Below are positions 56,593 to 64,000 of a DNA stretch of 64,000 nucleotides, piece after piece. The notes below the pieces were generated by a model, which had not been told where the DNA came from, made no database searches, and worked only from the letters and a program-made list of their open reading frames with translations. The DNA is taken from contig NZ_JACHJR010000001.1 of assembly GCF_014203705.1 (NCBI RefSeq), positions 4,030,001-4,094,000 on the forward strand, written 5' to 3'. The translations under genes and the position numbers were made by a program. Origin of the DNA: Kitasatospora gansuensis (GTDB taxonomy: Bacteria; Actinomycetota; Actinomycetes; Streptomycetales; Streptomycetaceae). Positions within the stretch are counted from its first letter, which is position 1; the number at the start of each line of letters is the position of its first letter.

Positions 56593-59118
56593 TCAGCGGT
56601 AGAAGAAGCCGTTCAGGTCGGCGATCACGTCCGTCCGTCCGCCCGAGCCGTTCAGGAACGACACCGAACCGTCGGAGCTGAGCGGCGTGGTGGCCGCGGC
56701 GGCCACGGTCTGCCCGGCGGTGAAGTTGAGGTTCGAGGTGCCAGGCACGGTCGCCCCGGTCGGGTAGACGGTCAGGTAGCCGGCCGAACTCGGGCCGGTG
56801 ACCGTGGTGTTGAGCACCGGGGCGAGCAGACGGGTCGGGTCGATGTCGAGGTCCCAGCCCACGCTCCAGCGTGCCGACACCGAGACCGAGCTGCTGGGGG
56901 AGACCGGGAGGGCGTTGTTGGTCGCGGGGTTGAGCACCCGGGTGTCGAGGATCCGGCGCGGCGTCATCGGACGGAACGCCAGCCCGCCGTCGGCCTGGTA
57001 GTAGCCCTGCAGGTCGGCGATCAGGCTGACCGGCGCGCCCGAGCCGTTGTACAGCGTCACGCTGCCGTCCGAACCGACCGGCACCACCGCGCTGTTGGGC
57101 ACGGTGGTGCCGGCCCGGAAGTTCAGGTTGGAGACGGTCGGCCGGTCGCTGCCGGTCGGGTAGGCGGTGACGTAGCCCGGCGTGCTGGTGTCGGTCGCGG
57201 TCAGGTTGAGGGTGACCGCACTGGCCGTGGCCGGGACCGGCCCGGTGCCCGCGACCTTGACGGTCACCGAGCTGTTGGCCGGCACGTACGCGGCCCGGTC
57301 GATCCGGGTGTCCAGCACCCGGGTCGGGGCCAGCGGAAGGTAGCCGTCGCCGGCGTACCGCGCGTAGTAACCCTGGACATCGACCACCAGGTCGGTGGCG
57401 GTGCCGGAGCCGTTGTACAGCTCGATCTTGGCGCAGCAGACGGTGGCCTGGTTGGCGACGGTGACGCCCGGGGTGAAGTTGAGCACCGAGGTGTTCGGCC
57501 GCCCTGCACCGGCCCCGTACACGCTCACGAACCCGGCGGAGGCCGGGTCGGCCGCCGTGATGTTCAGGACCACGCCCTCGGGCTGCGAGGTCGGCAGCAG
57601 CTTCTCCAGGTCGAGCACCCGGGAGCCGTTCGCGGGCACCTTCACGGCCGGGCCGCCGATTCCGTTCCGGGTGTCCAGCGCCCGGAACGGCGTGACCGGG
57701 TGGTACTGCGCGCCGACGGTGTTCACCGGGACCCGGTTGGTGGTCGTCGCCCCGTCGGAGGCCTTGGTGGTCAGGGTCACCCAGTACTGGCCGGCCCGCT
57801 GGTACTCGTGCTCCTGCTGGAAGGTGGTGGTGCCCTGCAGGGGCGTCGTGGAGCTGGTGCCGTCACCCCAGTCGAGGCTGAGCGTGCCGGGCAGGTTCCA
57901 GGTCTGCCAGACGGTGGAGTTCAAGCTGACGCCTCGGGCGCCCTGCATGCGTACGGCGTTGTCCAGCAGGTTCTGGTCGATGCCGGTGCAGTTCGGCCGC
58001 TCCACCGCGCCCCGGTCCAGGTGGCCGGTGCCGGTGTCGGCCACCAGCGGGTCGTCCACCCGGGCGCTGCCGTAGAAGTCGGTGGGCAGCACACCGGGTG
58101 CGGAGGCGTCCGCCGAGTCGATCACCGGCGAGTGCTCGACCGGGACCGTGCGGGTCTGGCACAGGTACTGCTTCTCGCTCGCGGCCGTGCCGGTCAGGTC
58201 GTGGCCGCCCTGGCCGGTGGCGGTGCGGAAGGCGTCCAGGGCCGGGTACGCGGTGCCCGCCCAGCGGTACGGCACGGTGCTGCCGGTGAGTTCGAAGAGG
58301 TTGGAGCCGGTCCGGGTGCCGGTGGCCGAGGGGGCGACCGTCACGGCGGCGGCGGACGCGCAGGCCGGATCGGCGGCGCCCGCCTTGACCACGTTGTTGA
58401 AGACCGCACTGCCGGTGGCCGGGCCGTCGAGGCGGACGGCCGTGGCGCAGTTGAGGGTCAGGGTGTTCCCGGTGATCGCGGTACCGGACGTGCCGTTGAC
58501 CGCGAAGACGGTGCCGACCGCTGCTGCGGCGTCCTGGGACACCACGTTGCCGGCCAGCACGACGTCGGCGGAGGTCCCCTCGACCAGGACGGCGGGGTCG
58601 GTCCCGGTCGGCCTCCCGGTGAAGGTGCTGCGGGTGACCGCGACCCGGCTGGAGTCGGTCACCCGGATCTGATGGGGCGCCAGCGTGAAGGACCCGTGGT
58701 CGACGGTGATGTCCCGGGAGCCGGAGACCGAGAGGCTCTGGGCGACGCTGATCCCGGTGAGCCGGACGTGTTCGACGTCGACCAGGGTGAAGCCGTCGAT
58801 CCGGGGCGGGGTCATAAGGTTGGGCACGCCGACGAAGACGATCGGCGCCCCGGCCCGGCCGGAGCGGGGCAGCCGCACCGTCTCCGGGTAGATCGCCCTG
58901 GCGATCTCGACGGTCTGCCCCGGCTGCGCCGCGTCCGCGGCGGCCTGCACGCTGCAGTACGGCGCAGCGGCCGTGCCGGTGCCCTGATCGGTGCAGGCGG
59001 TGTTCCACCTGCTCACGTGCAGCACCGGGTCGGTGTCGGCGGCGTGGGCGAGGCCGGGCAGCAGCCCGGCTCCCAGCGCGAGCACGGCCGCGCCGGACAG
59101 AATTCGTGCTATTCGCAC
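56593..59118 (-). CDS. Large secreted beta-helix / PKD / LDTR-module protein 1
   Basis: An 841-aa secreted protein. A signal peptide ends at GLAHAADTD. Residues about 30-400 form a right-handed parallel beta-helix (pectate-lyase-like, with repeated ITGNTL/VVLAGNVV coils). A PKD-like domain follows (LDWGDGTSST). The last 390 residues are three modules starting TPFRALDTR, APTRVLDTR and TPRRILDTR and ending in GYY or GFF. The beta-helix suggests polysaccharide binding or cleavage; the LDTR modules are a common actinobacterial extracellular unit. No catalytic set is evident. GTG 59118 follows GGGGG. Confidence 0.8.
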   Translation of the reverse strand: MRIARILSGAAVLALGAGLLPGLAHAADTDPVLHVSRWNTACTDQGTGTAAAPYCSVQAAADAAQPGQTVEIARAIYPETVRLPRSGRAGAPIVFVGVPNLMTPPRIDGFTLVDVEHVRLTGISVAQSLSVSGSRDITVDHGSFTLAPHQIRVTDSSRVAVTRSTFTGRPTGTDPAVLVEGTSADVVLAGNVVSQDAAAAVGTVFAVNGTSGTAITGNTLTLNCATAVRLDGPATGSAVFNNVVKAGAADPACASAAAVTVAPSATGTRTGSNLFELTGSTVPYRWAGTAYPALDAFRTATGQGGHDLTGTAASEKQYLCQTRTVPVEHSPVIDSADASAPGVLPTDFYGSARVDDPLVADTGTGHLDRGAVERPNCTGIDQNLLDNAVRMQGARGVSLNSTVWQTWNLPGTLSLDWGDGTSSTTPLQGTTTFQQEHEYQRAGQYWVTLTTKASDGATTTNRVPVNTVGAQYHPVTPFRALDTRNGIGGPAVKVPANGSRVLDLEKLLPTSQPEGVVLNITAADPASAGFVSVYGAGAGRPNTSVLNFTPGVTVANQATVCCAKIELYNGSGTATDLVVDVQGYYARYAGDGYLPLAPTRVLDTRIDRAAYVPANSSVTVKVAGTGPVPATASAVTLNLTATDTSTPGYVTAYPTGSDRPTVSNLNFRAGTTVPNSAVVPVGSDGSVTLYNGSGAPVSLIADLQGYYQADGGLAFRPMTPRRILDTRVLNPATNNALPVSPSSSVSVSARWSVGWDLDIDPTRLLAPVLNTTVTGPSSAGYLTVYPTGATVPGTSNLNFTAGQTVAAAATTPLSSDGSVSFLNGSGGRTDVIADLNGFFYR

Positions 59119-59216
59119 GTGAAACCCCCAAAAGGACCGGGTCATCCCGGAGTTGATCACGCATACTTTCGCGCAGCAGGGGGTATCACGCAAGATCGAT
59201 CCGAGTCGGCCGGTGC

Positions 59217-59939
59217 TCAGCGCACCAGCAACTCCCGGGCGTCGTCCGGTACCCGGTCGCGGCTGCGGCCGAACAGCACGGCCACCAGCGCCAGTCCGGC
59301 CGCCGCGCCCACGCACTGGGCCAGCACGAAGGCCGGTACCGAGCCCGGCGCGATGCCGGTGTAACTGTCGCTCAGCGCGCGGCCGACGGTCAGGGCCGGG
59401 TTGGCGAAGCTGCCGGAGGAGGTGCCCCAGCAGGCGGCGCCGATCCAGCCGGCCACCGCGACCGGTGCCCAGCCGCCGTGGCCCGCCCTGAGCAGGCCGA
59501 ACACCAGCAGGATCAGCACCCCGGTGGCCACCGCCTCGGCCAGCCAGAGGTGTCCCGCCGAGCGCTGCCGGCCGGAGAGTTCGAGGAACGGCCGCTCGAA
59601 CATGGTGTTGGCCAGCCCGGCCCCGGCCACCGCGCCGAGCAGCTGGGCGGCGACGTACCCACCCAGCTCACGCAGCGTCAGGCCGGTGCCGCTGCGCCGC
59701 TCCGTCCACCAGACCGCGGCCGACACCAAGGGGTTGAAGTGCGCGCCCGAGACCGGTGCGAGCAGCGCGATCAGCACCGCCAGCGCCAGCACCGAGGCGA
59801 GCACGTTGGCGGCGAACCGCATCCCGCCGTCCGCGCTCAGCGCGGCGGACTGGATGCCGGAGCCGATCAGCACGGCGGCCAGCAGGGCGGTGCCGACGGC
59901 TTCGGCGGCCAGCCGCCGGGGCAGGGAGGGGGTCATCAT
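59217..59939 (-). CDS. Aquaporin / glycerol facilitator (MIP family)
   Basis: A 240-aa channel with six hydrophobic segments. The first NPA-like box reads GAHFNPLVS, so the Ala is replaced by Leu, and the second SGSFANPALTVGR is canonical. Small MIP channels in actinomycetes may carry water, glycerol or arsenite. ATG 59939 lies seven bases after GACGAT, suggesting a leaderless transcript. Divergent from the TipA-like regulator. Confidence 0.9.
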   Translation of the reverse strand: MMTPSLPRRLAAEAVGTALLAAVLIGSGIQSAALSADGGMRFAANVLASVLALAVLIALLAPVSGAHFNPLVSAAVWWTERRSGTGLTLRELGGYVAAQLLGAVAGAGLANTMFERPFLELSGRQRSAGHLWLAEAVATGVLILLVFGLLRAGHGGWAPVAVAGWIGAACWGTSSGSFANPALTVGRALSDSYTGIAPGSVPAFVLAQCVGAAAGLALVAVLFGRSRDRVPDDARELLVR

Positions 59940-60086
59940 GCCGCCCATCGTCGCCAGCGCCCCCGGGCCCGGACAATTGGCCGGTACACCCAAGGTCGGG
60001 CCGCTGCCGGGGCGCCCGCTCGGAGACTCGTACGGCGTGCGCCCCGAGCTCGTACGGCGCGAGCAGGCCGCTCGCCCGGCGCGGGC

Positions 60087-60117
60087 TTGACCCTCACGCG
60101 ACGTGAGGCGGCAGAGT
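60087..60117 (+). promoter_or_regulatory. MerR-type promoter/operator of the TipA-like gene
   Basis: TTGACC (60087-60092), a 19-bp spacer and CAGAGT (60112-60117). The spacer holds the palindrome CCTCACG-CGA-CGTGAGG (60092-60108). The over-long spacer with a central palindrome is the hallmark of promoters activated by MerR proteins through DNA distortion, and it resembles the known tipA promoter. Confidence 0.85.
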
Positions 60118-60143
60118 CGGGGGCAGCAAGGAGGGAGCAAGCG

Positions 60144-60914
60144 ATGAGCACGGAACTCTCGGTCGGTCAGGTCGCCGCGATCGCCCAGGTGACGGTACGG
60201 ACCCTGCACCACTACGACGAGATCGGACTGCTGTCGCCCGGTGGCCGGACCCCGGCCGGCTACCGCCGCTACCGGGACACCGACCTGGACCGGCTGCAGC
60301 AGATCCTGTTCTACCGCGAACTCGGCTTCTCCCTCGAGGAGATCGCGGCCATCCTGGACGACGGCACGGTCAGCCCGACCGAGCACCTGCGCCGGCAGCG
60401 CGACCTGCTGCACGCGCGGATCGGCCGTCTCCAGGAACTGGCCGCGGCGGTCGAACACGCCATGGAGGCGAGCAGGATGGGCATTCAGCTGACCCCGGAG
60501 GAGAAGTTCGAGGTCTTCGGCGCGGACTACCAGGAGAGCTGGGAGACCGAGGCCGAGCAGCGGTACGGGGACTCCGACGCCTGGCAGGAGTCCAGGCGGC
60601 GGACCGCCCGCTACACCAAGGCTGACTGGGAGCGGATCAAGGCCGAGGGCGATGCCCTCAACGTCCGCTGCGCCGCCGCCCTGACCGCCGGCGTCGCCCC
60701 GGCGAGCGCCGAGGGCATGGCGCTGGCGGAGGAACACCGGCAGCAGATCACCGGCACCTACTACGACTGCGGGTACGCGATGCACCGCTGCCTGGGCGAG
60801 ATGTACGTCGCCGACGAGCGGTTCACCGCCACCTACGACCGGGTCGCGCCGGGCCTGGCGCAGTGGCTGCGCGACGCCATCGTGGCGAACGCGGACGCCC
60901 ACGAGGGCCGCTGA
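60144..60914 (+). CDS. TipA-like MerR regulator with TipAS ligand domain
   Basis: A 256-aa regulator. The N-terminal MerR domain is LSVGQVAAIAQVTVRTLHHYDEIGLLSP, followed by a dimerisation coiled coil. The C-terminal half (YTKADWERIKAEG .. GTYYDCGYAMHRCLGEMYVADERFTATYD) is a TipAS-type domain that binds thiopeptides or other antibiotics, covalently in TipA. C-terminal cysteines are present. GGAGGGAG lies upstream of the ATG. It should activate its own gene when ligand is bound. Confidence 0.92.
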   Translation: MSTELSVGQVAAIAQVTVRTLHHYDEIGLLSPGGRTPAGYRRYRDTDLDRLQQILFYRELGFSLEEIAAILDDGTVSPTEHLRRQRDLLHARIGRLQELAAAVEHAMEASRMGIQLTPEEKFEVFGADYQESWETEAEQRYGDSDAWQESRRRTARYTKADWERIKAEGDALNVRCAAALTAGVAPASAEGMALAEEHRQQITGTYYDCGYAMHRCLGEMYVADERFTATYDRVAPGLAQWLRDAIVANADAHEGR

Positions 60915-60920
60915 ACGGGC

Positions 60921-60956
60921 TTGGGCCCGTACTCCGGTGTGGGAGTACGGGCCCAA
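60921..60956. terminator. Terminator between TipA-like gene and secreted protein gene 2
   Basis: TTGGGCCCGTACTCC / GGAGTACGGGCCCAA, a 15-bp stem with a six-base loop. It is repeated exactly at 63921-63956. Confidence 0.85.
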
Positions 60957-61000
60957 GTGGGTTGTTGCGGTTACGGCTTGGAGAAGTAGCCGAACATGTC
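60921..61000. repeat. 80-bp repeat shared by two secreted-protein gene ends
   Basis: 60921-61000 and 63921-64000 are identical except at one position (60968 C versus 63968 T). The copy covers the terminator and the last codons of two paralogous genes exactly 3000 bp apart; it may extend past the window end. Confidence 0.9.
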
Positions 61001-63778
61001 GACCACGGCATCCGTGTCGCCGCTGCGGTTGTAGATGTCGAACCTGCCGTTGGTGCCGAGCGGGGTGGTCACGTGGTTGGCGACGATCCGGCCGGGCGGG
61101 AAGTTGACGTTGCTGGTGCCGGGGCGGGTGGTGCCGTCGCCCCAGAGGGTGAGGTAGCTGCCGGTGGTGGAGCGGGCGGCGGTCACGTTGAGGACGGCGC
61201 CGGTGGCTCCGGCGGGCAGCTTGGTGGCGACCGCGCGCCACTGGTCGGCGTGCAGCGAGCCGGCCGGGTCCTCCCGGGTGTCGGTCAGACGGACCGGCGG
61301 GACCGGGGTGAACAGGCTGCCGCTCTTCGGGCTGTAGTAGCCGAAGATGTCGGCCACCACGTGCAGCTTGCCGGCACCGGTGCAGAACCAGATCGTGCGG
61401 TCGGATTCGGCCGAGACGATCACCTGGTTGGCGACGGTCTGGCCAGGGACGAAGTTGAGGCTGGACGTGCCGCCGTAACCGTTGCCGACCGACAGGTAGC
61501 CGGGCTGCTCGGGCTCGGTCACCGTCACGTTCAGCACCACGTCGGTGGCGTCGGCCGGCACACCGGGCAGGTCGCTCATCCGCAGCGCGGTCTCCGGCTC
61601 ACTGCTGGTGTGGCCGCAGACCGAGGTCAGCTTGCCGACCTTCACGCCGCCGGTGCCGTCCCGGGTGTCGAGCACCCGGCTGGGCTCCAGCGGGTTGTAG
61701 TAGCTGCCGTAGTCGGGGTTGTACGAGCCGATCATGTCCACCACGACGTCCAGCGGGGAGCCGGTGTTCCAGATCGCGACGGTGCCGTCCGAGCCGACGG
61801 GCACGGTGACCATGTTCGGGACGATCGAGCCCTTGGTGTAGTTGACGTTGGAGCTGTTCGGCCGGGGCACCCCGCCGGGGGCCACCGTGAGGAAGCCGTC
61901 GCCGGAGGGCAGTACGGCCGTCACGTTGAGCACGATGGCGTTGTCCCGCCAGCCGCCCCTACCGCCCTGGCCCACCTTCACGGTGAGCTTCGAGCCCGAG
62001 CCCAGCCTGGTGTAGTCGCCGGTGCGGGTGTCGATCAGCCGGATGTGGCTCCCGCCGGGGTACCGGGCGGCCTGGTAGCCGATGGTGACCGTCTTGGTGA
62101 GCGAGCCGGTCTGGCCGTGGTTGTCCTTGGCGGTGACGGTGATCTTGTAGTCACCGGGCACGGCGTAGAGGTGCGGCTCCGTCAGGCTGTCGGTCGGAGC
62201 GCTGCCGTCGCCGTAGTCGATGGTGTAGCCCGCGATCGGCCAGGCGGCCGTGGTCGCGCTGGGGTCGATCACGTAGGCGAGCGGGCGGAAGCAGCTGTCC
62301 GGGGTGCTGACGGCGCAGTGCTTCGCCTCGAAGGAGACCTTGGGCACGCCCGGTTCGTTCACCGTGATCCGCTGCGGGCCGGTGAAGGTGACCGGGGCCG
62401 CGTAGCCGGTGGTGACGGTCGCGGTGACCTCGAACCGGCCGCTCCGGGTGTAGCTGTGCTCGGCCTCGGGCTTGGTGCTCGCGACCGGTGCCGAGCCGTC
62501 GCCGAAGTCGTAGAGGTAGTTCACCGTCTCCGGCCAGTTGGACTGGATCTCGACGGTGGCCTTGGTGGTGTACGGGTACGGGGCGGGCCCGGCCGGACCG
62601 TCCGTCAGGCCGAGCGGCACCGTGCCGACCAGCTCGAACGCGCCGCGGTCGCGGGAGCTGCCGCCCGCTCCGGTGTTGGCCACCTGCGGGTCGTCGAGGG
62701 CGGAGCGGCCGAACCGGTCGGTGGCCAGGATGCCCGGCGCGTTCGGGTCGGCGCTGTCGATCGCGGTGGAGCCCGGCTGAAGGGCCGTCAGCTCGTCGCC
62801 CAGCTGGACCGAGTTCCGGTCGGTCAGGGCGTCGTGGCCGCCCTGTCCGGTGGCGGTGGTCAGCGCGGCGGGAGTGGGGTAGTCGGTGTCGGCCCAGCGG
62901 TACGGAACCCCGGAGGGGCCCGGCAGCAGGTCGTTGTAACCGACGGTGGTGCCGGCCGTGGCGGTGGCCGCCACCTCCAGCACGGGGTCGTGCACCGGGC
63001 AGGAAGTGTCCTGCTGGGGCAGGGTGCCGATCACGTTGTTGTGTACGGCCGCACCGGCCGAGGCCCCCGCGAACCGGATCGTCGTCCCGCACTGCTGGGA
63101 GACGCTGTTGCCGGTCAGGGTGGTGTTCGGAGCGTCCTTCACCGAGATCAGCGGCAGGCCCCAGCCGAAGATCTGGTTCCCGGTGAAGGTGCTGCCCCGG
63201 ACGCCGTCCACCTGAACGGCAGTGCCCTGCCGGGGGCCCGACACCAGGCTCCGGCTGAGCGTCACGCCGCTGCCGGTGCCGGCGATCCGGACGGCGCCGT
63301 CCAGCGCCCCGTAGCTGGTCAGATTGAGGGTGTCGAGCCGGATGTCGGTCGAGTTCTCGATCAGCAGGGCGTTGTCGGTTGAGGTGATCGTGAAGTTCTC
63401 GATCGCCACGTCGTGCACGCCGGAGAGCTGCAGCCCGATGTCGCGGCCACTGATCGTCGCCGAGCTGCCCCCGTACAGGCCGGTGCGTTCGGTGGTGAAG
63501 GTGATCGGCTTGCCCGGCGCACCGGACCTGACGATCCGGGCCGGGTTGTAGGTTCCAGGGGTGACCTGGACGGTTTGCCCGGGCTCGACGATCAGCGCGG
63601 CTGCGGAGATCTGACAGAACGGCAGTTCCTTGCTGCCGACGCCCTGGTTGGAGCACGGGGCGCTGTTGCTGACGTAAAGGGTGGTGACCGGTTCGGCGGC
63701 GACGGCGGCGCTCGGCAGGCCGAGCCCCAGAAGGAGCGCGACGGAGCCGGCCAGGCCGGTGATTCTCTTGGTGGACAC
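60971..63778 (-). CDS. Large secreted beta-helix / PKD / LDTR-module protein 2
   Basis: A 935-aa paralogue of the 56593-59118 protein with the same order of parts. It has a signal peptide (TGLAGSVALLLGLGLPSAAVAAEP), an N-terminal CSNQGVGSKELPFCQI box like CTDQGTGTAAAPYCSV of protein 1, a beta-helix to about residue 370, two PKD-like domains (YDFGDGSAPV, IDYGDGSAPT), and three LDTR modules (IRLIDTR, SRVLDTR, VRLTDTR) ending GYFSKP. It probably acts at the cell surface or outside. GTG 63778 follows GGGGGAAG by nine bases. Confidence 0.8.
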   Translation of the reverse strand: MSTKRITGLAGSVALLLGLGLPSAAVAAEPVTTLYVSNSAPCSNQGVGSKELPFCQISAAALIVEPGQTVQVTPGTYNPARIVRSGAPGKPITFTTERTGLYGGSSATISGRDIGLQLSGVHDVAIENFTITSTDNALLIENSTDIRLDTLNLTSYGALDGAVRIAGTGSGVTLSRSLVSGPRQGTAVQVDGVRGSTFTGNQIFGWGLPLISVKDAPNTTLTGNSVSQQCGTTIRFAGASAGAAVHNNVIGTLPQQDTSCPVHDPVLEVAATATAGTTVGYNDLLPGPSGVPYRWADTDYPTPAALTTATGQGGHDALTDRNSVQLGDELTALQPGSTAIDSADPNAPGILATDRFGRSALDDPQVANTGAGGSSRDRGAFELVGTVPLGLTDGPAGPAPYPYTTKATVEIQSNWPETVNYLYDFGDGSAPVASTKPEAEHSYTRSGRFEVTATVTTGYAAPVTFTGPQRITVNEPGVPKVSFEAKHCAVSTPDSCFRPLAYVIDPSATTAAWPIAGYTIDYGDGSAPTDSLTEPHLYAVPGDYKITVTAKDNHGQTGSLTKTVTIGYQAARYPGGSHIRLIDTRTGDYTRLGSGSKLTVKVGQGGRGGWRDNAIVLNVTAVLPSGDGFLTVAPGGVPRPNSSNVNYTKGSIVPNMVTVPVGSDGTVAIWNTGSPLDVVVDMIGSYNPDYGSYYNPLEPSRVLDTRDGTGGVKVGKLTSVCGHTSSEPETALRMSDLPGVPADATDVVLNVTVTEPEQPGYLSVGNGYGGTSSLNFVPGQTVANQVIVSAESDRTIWFCTGAGKLHVVADIFGYYSPKSGSLFTPVPPVRLTDTREDPAGSLHADQWRAVATKLPAGATGAVLNVTAARSTTGSYLTLWGDGTTRPGTSNVNFPPGRIVANHVTTPLGTNGRFDIYNRSGDTDAVVDMFGYFSKP

Positions 63779-63920
63779 GGAGCTTTACTTCCCCCGGTTG
63801 TAGCTCGTCCCCAGCCCGTCGGCCAGGGCGCGAGATGGTTCGAACGTAGGATCGTATCCTTGCCGATCCTGGTCGAACTGTCACGCTGATAGAGCGTCAG
63901 TCCTGGCCCCGTGAACGGAG

Positions 63921-63956
63921 TTGGGCCCGTACTCCGGTGTGGGAGTACGGGCCCAA
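63921..63956 (-). terminator. Terminator of the partial secreted-protein gene at the window end
   Basis: An exact copy of the hairpin at 60921-60956, 3' of the truncated gene at 63971-64000. Confidence 0.8.
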
Positions 63957-63970
63957 GTGGGTTGTTGTGG

Positions 63971-64000
63971 TTACGGCTTGGAGAAGTAGCCGAACATGTC
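63971..64000 (-). CDS. 3' end of a third LDTR-module protein gene (cut by window end)
   Basis: The last nine codons plus stop (DMFGYFSKP) match the end of the 60971-63778 gene exactly. With the shared terminator this shows another paralogue begins beyond the window. Everything upstream of these codons is outside the sequence given. Confidence 0.8.
   Translation of the reverse strand, partial: DMFGYFSKP

Noticed and set aside
56503..59364. Plus-strand frame (953 codons) opposite secreted protein 1
   Set aside because: Composition of an antisense shadow; the minus strand has a signal peptide and repeated modules.

Overview
The window is high-GC DNA from an actinomycete of the Streptomycetaceae (Streptomyces or Kitasatospora; I cannot separate the two). 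The evidence is a bldC gene, a DUF3073 gene, a valine dehydrogenase gene, a gamma-butyrolactone synthase/receptor pair, GTG/TTG starts and leaderless-type promoters. I see no insertion sequence, phage, CRISPR array or rRNA operon.

Layout. 0-5.3 kb: conserved chromosomal genes (small lipoprotein, glutathionylspermidine-synthase-like enzyme, thioredoxin-NHL protein, acyltransferase, GNAT). 5.3-21.3 kb: a compact biosynthetic gene cluster. Twelve same-strand genes, mostly with start and stop codons overlapping, encode an MFS exporter, a heme-oxygenase-like diiron oxidase, an EamA exporter, a free-standing carrier protein, a free-standing adenylation enzyme, two acyl-CoA-dehydrogenase-like flavoproteins, a methyltransferase, a P450, a BtrH-like acyltransferase, a type II thioesterase and an 82-aa protein. 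Next to it lies a regulatory block: a TrmB/LuxR-type regulator, an HAD phosphatase, an AfsA-type butyrolactone synthase and a TetR-type receptor. Palindromes resembling ARE boxes lie in front of the regulator and the receptor. I read this as a butyrolactone-controlled pathway to a small molecule derived from one amino acid held on a carrier protein.

21.3-34.7 kb: core genes (purA, a DGK-like gene, purF, purM, DUF3073, vdh, bldC, tRNA-Asp, hrpA). 34.8-47.8 kb: a methyltransferase, a WXG100 protein paired with an NlpC/P60-like protein that looks like a type VII secretion substrate, a Tudor-like protein, a cold-shock gene with a terminator-like hairpin in its leader, a Phe/Asp/Glu tRNA group, a metallopeptidase, a FluC pair, a lipoprotein, a DEAD-box helicase with a repeat-expanded tail, a PARG-like glycohydrolase, a phosphatase, an SDR, a winged-helix protein, a nucleotidyltransferase and tRNA-Lys.

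47.9-64 kb: a secreted GH74 xyloglucanase with a ricin-type module, a PfkB sugar kinase, a YciI/ECF42 sigma pair, a two-component system, two small redox proteins, then two large secreted beta-helix/PKD/'LDTR-module' proteins flanking an aquaporin and a TipA-like MerR regulator. The edge of a third such gene is cut by the window end, so this family forms a tandem array. All calls come from reading the sequence; no database search was run.
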